Shown here: in pieces, positions 56,189 to 64,000 of the stretch
Layout: each line of letters begins with the position of its first letter
Numbering within the stretch: the stretch's first letter is position 1
NCBI GenBank assembly: GCA_039583875.1
Contig: CM077162.1
Location: 52,665,675 to 52,729,674, forward strand
From: Platanthera guangdongensis
Lineage: Eukaryota > Streptophyta > Magnoliopsida > Asparagales > Orchidaceae
DNA: 64,000 nucleotides
Direction: 5' to 3'
Position numbers and translations under genes: made by a program
Notes under the pieces: model-generated
What the model was told of the DNA's origin: nothing
Seen by the model: the letters and a program-made list of their open reading frames with translations, nothing else
The model's database searches: none

Positions 56189-58230
56189 ATGGGTTCAGGA
56201 GAAAACCATAAAGAACTTGGTGCAATGAAATTTCCTATTTGCAGGAAGGAGATATTTGGAATATGGAAGGAAAGGGTAAGATTATTTATGGAGGCATCTG
56301 ATCCTAGAATCTATATAACGGTTAAGGAAGGACCATATGTTCCAATGAAGGTTTCTGTCCTGGATGCCAATCAAAGAATTCCAAAGGATTTTTCAGAGAT
56401 GACTAAGGATTAGATCATATTGGCTACAATGGATAAAAGAGCACAGAATATTATAGTGAGTGTCATTGATGATTCAACATTCTAGAATTTAATTCACTGT
56501 AAAACCTCCAAGGAGATGTGGGACACATTGATTGTCTACATGGAGGGTTCTGAAGAGGTTAGGCAAGATAGAAAGTCTATGCTTAATCAAGAATATGAGA
56601 GTTTCAGACAAGCTAAGTCTGAAAGTATAACTGAATGTTATAAGAAGTTCTACAGGATTGTAAATGAGTTAATGTCTTATGGAAGAATATTCAGTACATA
56701 TTAACTGAATGACAAATTCCTTAGGTCTTTGACTAAGGATTATGATACAAAGATATATGCCATAAGGGAAGTGGTCAGACTGTCAGAGATTTCACCTCCA
56801 ACACTATTTGGAAAATTGCTGTCTTATGAGATGCAGTTGTTAGCCAGAAAGGAGGAAGAGAAAAATACAAACAGTGACTACAGAGAAAAGTCAGTGGCCT
56901 TCACGGTAGAAGCCACAAGGAAGAATTGGATAATGTCTCCATCTTCTCCTAAGAAAGATGCAGAAGTGATTTCAGAAAATTCTGATAATCACAGTACAAA
57001 TAGCAGCAATTCTGATGAAGAATTTGCAGCATTCACAAGGCAGTTCCAGAGGCTCTTAAAGAAGAAGCAGTGGAAATCTAAGCCATCCTCATCTCAGTCC
57101 AAGGATGACTATTATTAGAAGAGGAAATCATCAAGGAAGGACAAGAGTGGGAAAAAGCCCAACAAGTCAACTACATCAAAAATTAATTGCTATTGCTGCA
57201 ACAGACCAGGACATATTGTGGCTGACTGTCGAGATAAAATGAAGGAGAATGCTGATAAAAAGAAGTCACAGCACAAGAGCAAGAAGAAGAAATCCTTGGT
57301 AGCTAAGAAAGAGCAAAGTTGGACAGATCAATTAACTTCAGAATCTGAATCTGAGGCTGAGGCATATATTGGTTTGTTTGCAACAGAAGAAGAGGATGAG
57401 TTCATGCAATTACTGTACTCTATCTATGAGAAAGAAGACCGTCAGTGCAAAGGATTGATGGCAGTGTTTGAAGAAGACCAGTGCCAGGATCAGCCTGGCC
57501 CCAGTAAGGTAAAAAGTGTATCTGTATATTATAATAACTTCACTGGGTTAGAATTAAATGTATCTCAATCAAGAGATGAAGATGGGTCTGAATCTGAAGG
57601 AGATATTCATCGACTGATAGATGAATATGGGGATTTGCTGCAGGCACTCAAGAGAAGCAAAAACCTGGCCAAACATCATGCTAAGGAAATTGCAGCTCTT
57701 AAGTTGGCTGCATCTGATTCAGAGAAGCTGCTGGATCAAAAGATGAATGAGATTGCCAAATTGAAGAACATAACTGTTATTCAAATGGGAACAATCACAT
57801 TCAAAAATGATCAGATTAAAAGTCTGGAAAATAAACTTCAGAAAGAGAAGGAGATTGTGGCTAGTTTCTCTAAGCCAAAATCTATCCTACCCTTAATAGA
57901 TGACTTTGTGTCACAAAAGGGTAAGGCAGGAATAGGCTTTAAGAGAACTGCATGAGCTACACAGTCTAATAATAAAGGCAAAGCCCCAGCACAAAACAAT
58001 AGATCTGTTGTCAGCAATACAGCTAAGATTGTACCTAAAAAGAGGTATAATAAGTTTAAGTGCTGGTGCTGTGGTAAGATAGGCCATTTTGCCTTCGACT
58101 GTTGGCACAATACCAGTGTCAAGGAGAATAGCAGTCTGCCTGTTAGAAGAGCTGCAGGCAGATTTTTTAAGTTTCAGACTAACTTGAACCAAGGACCCAA
58201 AAGTTATTTGGGTTCTAAGGTTAAGTAATC
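56189..58230 (+). pseudogene. gag: Element F gag
   Basis: The ATG at 56189 opens MGSGENHKELGAMKFPI. Blocks: IWKERVRLFMEASDPRIYI, a stop at 56411, NLIHCKTSKEMWDTLIVYME, a stop at 56701, then an open frame to 57118. The first zinc knuckle CYCCNRPGHIVADC is near 57190, followed by a Lys-rich and an acidic stretch with QPGPSK, a coiled-coil-like region (57620-57860), FSKPKSILPLI, a stop at 57953, and the second knuckle CWCCGKIGHFAFDC near 58062-58103. It is the best template for the SIRE-like gag in this window: only a handful of stops and no clear frameshift. Confidence 0.92.
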
Positions 58231-59222
58231 TTTGTTGCAAGTAAGTCCAAGTTGCCATGCCCCTATATGGTACCTGGACAATGGATGTTCCAGGCACATG
58301 ACTGGAACAAGGGGATTGCTAAAGGACTGCTCACCAAGGTTGAATGGGCCTAAAGTAATCTTTGGCGGTTCTGAAAAAAGAGTCATCAAAGGTTTTAGTA
58401 AAATTTCTAACAACTTGATTACAATCACTCAAGTGGCCTATGTTAAGAGTTTGAAACATAACCTAATAAGCATAAGCCAGCTGAGTGATCTAGGATATGA
58501 CATTTCATTTGTCAAGAATGGGTGTCTTATCAAGAGGTCAAGTGATCAAAAAGTCATATTGACTGGCTATAGAAAAAGAAATGTGTATTGCCTAGATTTT
58601 GTGTGTGAGAATAAGAATTCTCCTATCTGTCATGTGGCTGATGAGAAAGTCTCTCATTGTGTCAAATGGTACAAGAGGTTAGCTCATCTGAATTACTAGA
58701 CTATTGGCCAACTCTTTAGTAAAGAGTTAGTGAGGAATGATCCTCAAGTTAAGTGCTATAAGGATGAGATATGCTCAGCTTGTCAAAAAGGCAAGCTGAC
58801 CAGATCCTCCTTTCATAGCCTAGAAACCAAAGATTCAGTGAGGTGCTTATACCTCTTGCATATGGATTTATTTGGTCATATGCCAATTCATAGTCTAGGT
58901 AGGAAGGTCTATACTTTTGTGTTGGTAGATGACTATTCTAGATTTTCATGGGTATTATTTCTGAGGTAGAAATCTGAAACCCCAAATGTCTTCTATAATT
59001 TTGTCAAACAAATTCAGAATGAATTAGATAGTTCAGTGGTCAAAATCAGAAGTGACCATGGAACTGAATTCCAATCTAAAAGTATGACATGGTTGTGTGA
59101 ATAATATGTGATTTTCAGGAATTCTCTTCACCTAGAACACCTCAGCAAAATGGCATTGCTGAAAGAAAGAATAGGATATTGATTGAGGCAGTTAGTGGTG
59201 TTTTGTTGGCCGAATCATGGGT
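58231..59222 (+). pseudogene. pol: Element F protease and integrase (truncated)
   Basis: The protease active site near 58264-58300 reads WYLDNGCSRHMTG (DNG where DSG is usual). Pre-integrase zinc region WYKRLAHLNY and ICSACQKGKLT. Integrase blocks LLHMDLFGHM (58855), LVDDYSRFSWVLF (58924) and IRSDHGTEFQ (59045) are followed by a frameshift near 59115, then TPQQNGIAERKN (about 59138-59170). Homology ends around 59222. Confidence 0.9.
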
Positions 59223-59243
59223 TATGGCAGTTAGTGGTGTTTT

Positions 59244-60441
59244 GACACTCTAACGGAGTGGGATGTTTTGTGTACAAGCCGTGGCCACCACTTTTTTAGT
59301 CCCAGGTGCGGGCTGGGTATTGCTGTGGCCGCCACCTTTTAATCCCAGGTACAGGCTGGGTTTGTGGTGGTTTTGTGCTGACACAGTGAATTTGTTGTTG
59401 GAACTGTTTTGTTTGGGGGACTGTTTTTGGTCACCAACTCAGGTACATGATGTTTTACTACTGCCATTACTCACAAATTAGGATTATTAGGTGTTTCTTC
59501 CTGGTTGAATGCAACATATTATGGCAGGTTTTCTTGTCTTTTACCTTATAGCCTCTGCAGGATTTGGGCAGGGCTTGTTGTTGTTACCTACTACTTGGTG
59601 TACTTTTGCTTACTTTGGACAGTGTTTGCTTTTACTATCATGTTTACCTACTCTCTTTTATTACATTTTGATATAATGCTCTAATACAGAATCTCTTGTT
59701 TTACTTGCTGAGGTATTCTTTTCTTCTCTGAATGCCTCAGGTACTGATTAGTAGCCGAGTAGACGGCTAGATTTACTATGGTGCTGCAGGTGATCCCTTG
59801 AGTTATAGGTATCTTTCTCTTGTTGTGGTGAGGTAGTTTTCTATTTTCTTATAGATATACATACTTGTCAGTGGGTTCATGTCAGTTTGTTGGCGCCCAC
59901 TGCTAGTTTTACCTTATGATACTAGATATGTTTCTTTTACTACTACCTTTCTGGAGATAGTTTACTTGCTCTTGGGAAGATTTATGCTAGGTTTCTAGTT
60001 ACTTTTAAACCTAAAACACTATTATAAGTATATCTCATGATCAGCATATTTATAAAACTCATACACTACTTTCCAAACAACGTAAAAAAAGATCATTTTC
60101 TTACTTATAATATAATATAAATCTAGAGTCTTGCATAGTTTGAGTTGACCTCAGGGGTCACTTATGCACTCTCATAGGATGTAAAATATAAATAAAGTAT
60201 TATTCCGCTGCGTATAAGTATAGTTTTAAAATTGTGGACTAGATGATCCACTGAGCTGAGGGATACGAACTTTAAAATGTAACTGATTTTCTAATCATTA
60301 AACTCATGAATTTTCATAGTCTAGTTAGATGGTGTTCGCCTGAGCGTCGACAGTTATCCCCTGCTCGACGTGGCATCACGACACCTGTTTTCTCCTACTC
60401 TAATACTTCTTAAATTTGGAGAAAATGCGGGTTGTGACATC
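59244..60441. other. Unclassified LTR-like DNA between F and K
   Basis: No protein homology. A ~40-bp imperfect tandem duplication (TCCCAGGTGCGGGCTGGGT type) lies at about 59280-59361. The 3' end (GTTCGCCTGAGCGTCGACAG, CTCGACGTGGC, then GGGTTGTGACA) resembles the end of a Ty3-gypsy LTR to my eye, but I have no second copy in the window to prove it. Confidence 0.35.
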
Positions 60442-61860
60442 CAGCCTGCCTATAGAGCGTGGATTCCAGCTCCAGCTACCCACCAAGACCAGCAACGTCC
60501 AAGTTCCTCGCGAGCTGGGCAGACTCGAAGTGCGATCAAGACTTCCAGTCCGCCTTCATTGGTGAACCCCAGCAGCCTCAACAACCAGGATCTTCATCTC
60601 CAACGTAAGCGGACTCAACTATGCAGCAGCCGCAGACCCAGCGGGCTTGGCAGACTCTCTTTGCAGCCCGCCTTTCGTCGGCCAGCGCCAGCTTCCCGGC
60701 AGCAATAGGGTCAACTCCTCCTCAGTTCGCGGTCTTGGCGCGGACTCAGACAATAGTAGCGGACTTCTTCCAGCCCGCCAGTCTATAGATCCTCCAGAAG
60801 ACAGTCCCAGAACGCATAACCTCGTGCGGACTCGGCGGACTCCGCGAGCACCCTCCTGCTCGCGCCCCTTGCAGCTCGCTCAGTTCAGCAGCGGCGGACT
60901 CAGCGGATTCTCCTTACAGTCCGCCGCTTGGCCTCTAGCATTAACCATCCCAGCAACAGGCGGACAGTCCCAGCTCAGCAGTGACGGACTCCGCGAACCC
61001 GCTTTGCAGTCCGCCACTAAGTCTCCCATTTTGTCGTCATCAGCGCCGGCTTCAGTATCAAGTCCCAGTCCGCGCGGCCTGTTGCGGACTCGGCGGTCTC
61101 CGTCTCCATTTCGCTCATGTTACCGTCTCACCGAGGGTAACGTCACCGCATGCCATTACCTCCTCGGGCCTATAAATAGCCCCCAATGCCTCTCATATAG
61201 AAGAGGTCTCTGGACATCGCCAAGGAGCCCGTGCTCGAAGTCAGCCAGCAAGCCCTCCTGCGGACTCCGTTTCTGAGACCGCAGCCATCTCTGCGCCTTT
61301 AGTCGCGCAGCTTGCTAGCCTCTAGTTCTCCAGTCCGCGCGGTCTCCTGTTACCCTTAACAGCGTGGTCTGCCTACTACGCTTTTCAGTCTGCGCGGCCT
61401 CTTCTAGCACCTCTTCCTTAGCCCCAGCTTCCTTCCTGTACCCTTTATTGCTTTGTTGTAAAGTTGTATTAGCAAGTTGTAACTCTCATTTTTAATAAAA
61501 GAAAAGAACATTGCAAGAGTGGCATTTAAGCCGCGACAGGCAAAGTCTGCTGTTGCCGCTGCTAGCGGCCCCCTCTCTCTCCCTTCTTCCTAGATCAGCT
61601 CAGCTCCCTCGGCAACCAACCTGCAAGCACAACCGTCATAGTAACCGTCTGCTCGACAGCTCCTGATCAACCTCCTTCTCACTTCAGCCTTCCCAGTTGC
61701 TCTTAGCACCCTCTCCTCTATCCCCGCAATCCCTTGACAAGCGTTTGCTCCACTCTCGAGCACTCAGAAGCTTCCTTCTTTCTTCTTCCCCCGCAACCCT
61801 CTTTCCTCTTCTCCGCTCAGCTTGTGAGATCGAACACACCCCCTCCATGTTAGCTTACCG
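60430..61860 (+). repeat. Fragment K: GC-rich LTR-like sequence
   Basis: GC-rich block with many GCGGACT, CGGCGGACT and GCGGTCT words (60520-61400), a TATA box TATAAATA at 61171-61178 and AATAAA at 61494-61499 in LTR-like order. It uses the same word as element A's LTR, but I cannot align the two over any length. Neither end is defined. ORFs 60370-60708 and 60647-61276 are probably readings of U3. Confidence 0.55.
61171..61178 (+). promoter_or_regulatory. TATA box of fragment K
   Basis: TATAAATA followed by GCCCCC, much like element A's TATAAATAGACCCCCC. Confidence 0.55.
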
Positions 61861-61876
61861 GTACAGTTTTCACACA

Positions 61877-63743
61877 TCAACAATGGTGTATAGCTTTGTT
61901 CTTATTTGTGGATCCACCATTCTCCCAGTAACCAAAGATTCTCTCTTGGTCATATTTGTTAGATGATAGTAGCACACTCTTGAAAGGAATAAGAGGCTTG
62001 GAGGCTAGTGGTTGCATTGGAGTTTTGCCTTTCCTTTTGGGATTGCTAGCTTTAGTGTTCCCTTTGAAGCCTAACCGCTTCTTATCCTTTTGGGAGGAGA
62101 AGGAATCTATCAAAGGAAACACAGTACATGGCTTTGAAAACATGGCTACCAGCTCCTCCTTTTGGAGTTTACCTTCAATATTCCTGATCTGATCATTCTT
62201 AAAGATTATGGTGCCCATCTGAATAACAGTAATGTTCTTCAGCTAGCAAACTTCCCTAGTTTTCTACTATAACAAAGTTGATGTTTCAGAATGCTGAGAA
62301 GAAGCAAGCTTTAGATTTGCAATCTCCTGTGCCTGTTGTTTTGTTAGCAGCTTCCTCCTTCTGAATGCTTCCAAAAGTTCACCATATCATTCAATCATTT
62401 GATTTTTGTCTTCCTCAGATTCAAATCCATCTTCATCTCTTGATGAAGAAGCACTTGAATCAGGACCAGTCACATATTTAGACTTAGATGAATAGTTGAA
62501 TGAAGAGTGTACCTTAGATGGTCCAGGCTGATCCTTGCCGGATTCCTTATGTGATCTTATCATCATCCTAATGTAAGCTTCATCATCCTCTTCTGATTCA
62601 GATGAGGAAGACTCAGTACATATTTTCTCCCTCTTATCAATGAAGGTTTTCTCCTTCTTGTTTCTCTTGTGGTGATGATTATTTTCACCAGCCTCTTTCT
62701 TCTCATGACAATCAACCACAATATGACCTGGTTTGTTGCAAGAGAAACAAAAATCTTTTTAAAACATGTTTACCAAGTTTTGGATCATACCTGCCCTCTT
62801 TGGAGGGTTTCTTCTTATTTTTGTAGTAGTCATCTTTGTGTTGGAAGGAAGAGGTAGGTCTACTCCTCCACCCCTTCTTCTTCATCATCTTCATAAACTG
62901 GCTTGAGAAAGCAGAAAACTCCTCATCAGACATATTACAGCCTGATTCCTCTTGATCTGAATCTTCTAACTTAACTAGCCTTCTTAGGGGAGAAGGACTC
63001 TTTTCCTTGCTCCTCTTGGAAATATCTGCCTTGAAGGGCGTAATAGTTTCTTTGGTCAGGCCTTTGTTAGTCTTCTCTTCCTCCTTCCTTGTTGTCAGCT
63101 GTATTTCATATGAAAGAAGCTTACCAAATAGTTTGGATGGAGTATCTGACATCTTTGCCACTTCTCTAATGACACATATATTAGTGTCCCAGTCTCTAGT
63201 AAGAGACCAAATAAACTTATCATTTAGCTCATAATTACTAAAGGACCTGCCATAGGTCTTTAGCTCATTAATTGTCCTGAAGAACCTTTCATAAAAGCTA
63301 GTTATGGTCTCCTCCCTGATATGTCTGAAAGCTTGTTACTCTTGATTTAACATTGACTTTCTATCATCTCTCACTTCCTCAGTACCTTCCATGTAAACTA
63401 TCAAGGTGTCCCACATTTTCTTTGAGGTCTTGCAGTGCACCAGGTTTTGAAAGGTGGAGTCATCAATTGTACTAACTACAATGTTTTGTTCCCTCTTAAC
63501 CATTATTGCTAAGATGACTTTATCCTTAGTCATTTCAGTGTAGTTCTTTGGAGTCTTAAGATTTGCATCAAGTATAGATCTCTTCATTGGGATGAAGGGT
63601 CCTTATTGAACTGTGATATAGATCCTAGGATCAGATGCTTCCAAGAACAATCTGACCTTTTCCTTCCATATACCAAAAGTCTCCTTCCTGTAGAGAGGAA
63701 GTTTCATGGATCCAAGCTCTTTGTGATTCTCTCCCGAACCCAT
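61877..63743 (-). pseudogene. gag: Element G gag
   Basis: The ATG at 63743 opens MGSGENHKELGSMKLPLY, nearly the same as F. Blocks: LDANLKTPKNYTEMTKDKVI, NLVHCKTSKKMWDTLIVYME, LLSYEIQLTTRKEEEK, an acidic DSDQEESG region, then VDCHEKKEAGE after the first zinc knuckle (frame disturbed near 62712), KDQPGPSK, and MGTIIFKNDQIRNIEGKLQ with FSKPCTVFPLIDSF. Stops and frameshifts interrupt it (near 63600, 63336, 62712 and 62387). The second zinc knuckle is not recognisable at the truncated end. Confidence 0.88.
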
Positions 63744-63804
63744 CTTAACCTTCTGACAGCTACCCTGGAGATCTTCTCAGACTGTTAAATCTTTTCTTGA
63801 GTAA

Positions 63805-63820
63805 CCTCCCTTTTATACCA
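63805..63820 (-). other. Degenerate primer binding site, element G
   Basis: On the minus strand TGGTATAAAAGGGAGG, two bases after the LTR end TTTCA: an iMet-type site with substitutions. Confidence 0.6.
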
Positions 63821-63822
63821 CT

Positions 63823-64000
63823 TGAAATTCTTTGATTATAAGGGTAGCAAATCACCTGGGGGTGAATAGGTTATTGCAGTCTTTTGAATGTTCTTTAAAA
63901 TCTTTTATGACTTATGTCCTACTGTGTATACCTAATTCAGCCTTCAAGAACACAAAACTCAGCACAACAAAACACAAGACACAACACACCAGATTTTATA
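63823..64000 (-). repeat. Element G 5' LTR (3' end)
   Basis: On the minus strand it contains CCTATTCACCCCCAGGTGA and ends TTTCA, matching the 3' ends of the E, B and F LTRs. Confidence 0.75.

Larger units (their letters stand above)
54414..59222 (+). mobile_element. Element F: SIRE-like Ty1-copia, truncated in integrase
   Basis: LTR 54414-56108, primer site, gag, protease, integrase; homology ends near 59222. The left flank within E is GACTT (54409-54413). No 3' LTR, reverse transcriptase or third ORF is in the window. Confidence 0.9.
61871..64000 (-). mobile_element. Element G: SIRE-like Ty1-copia, 5' end only
   Basis: On the minus strand: LTR 3' end (63823-64000, cut by window edge), primer-site remnant, and gag. 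Homology to gag ends near 61871, where GC-rich fragment K begins, so pol is missing here. Confidence 0.85.

Noticed and set aside
59880..59920. GTTGGCGCCCACTGC as a second primer binding site
   Set aside because: Only the first bases match the tRNA-Asp site, and no LTR end lies upstream.
60370..61276. GC-rich ORFs as host genes
   Set aside because: Biased composition from the GCGGACT words, no domain, two overlapping frames, LTR signals at 61171 and 61494.

Overview
This window looks like heterochromatic, repeat-dense DNA from a flowering plant, probably a eudicot. I see no convincing host gene, tRNA or rRNA gene. Nearly every base with recognisable homology belongs to an LTR retrotransposon. 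Plant origin rests on initiator-Met-type primer binding sites (TGGTATCAGAGC), a tRNA-Asp-type site (TGGCGCCGTTGCCGGGGA), Sirevirus/SIRE-type Ty1-copia elements with an extra 3' ORF, and a Tekay-like chromovirus with a 2-kb LTR. I cannot name the species.

The layout is a nest that can be unpacked to the base. Letters are mine. A (1-6353, +) is a Ty1-copia element cut at the window start. D (6354-12430) is a non-coding Athila/TAT-type derivative with a fourfold primer site. E (12431-13016 and 52184-54413, +) is a SIRE-like element split by B (13017-52183, +; target duplication ATCAC/ATCCC). B is also SIRE-like. Its 5' LTR holds C (13578-26431, -; AAGTT/AAGTC; two 1946-bp LTRs), a SIRE-like element with a nearly continuous 1000-codon 3' ORF. 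B's own 3' ORF holds H (35312-49915, +; ACAGC/ACAAC; two 1982-bp LTRs once the insert is removed), a Ty3-gypsy chromovirus. H's 5' LTR holds J (35726-41478, -; perfect GCGAG; two 1323-bp LTRs), a gag-only non-autonomous element and the youngest layer. F (54414-59222, +) is a SIRE-like element inserted in E and broken off in integrase. Then follow about 1.2 kb of unclassified LTR-like DNA (59244-60441), a GC-rich LTR fragment K (60430-61860), and the 5' end of another SIRE-like element G on the minus strand (61871-64000).

All polyproteins are damaged by stops, frameshifts, deletions or lost catalytic residues, so none of the full elements looks autonomous. J is the least damaged: one in-frame stop in an 812-codon frame.

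The most interesting signal is not a gene. Most of the families carry their own dense array of a short, mostly palindromic, CpG-containing word in the LTR: ACTCGAGT in B, GTGTCGACAC and TTCGTCGAGCT in C, GTGTCGACACAC in F, ACACGGGCGTGT in H and D, CTACTCGTTTGAGTAG in D, GCGGACT/GCGGTCT (not palindromic) in A and K. In B and C the same word recurs in the internal spacer between pol and the extra 3' ORF, and in C also between gag and protease. The SIRE-like LTRs also share a conserved core, GTGGATGTACCC then GGGGAACCACTATAAA, near their 3' ends.
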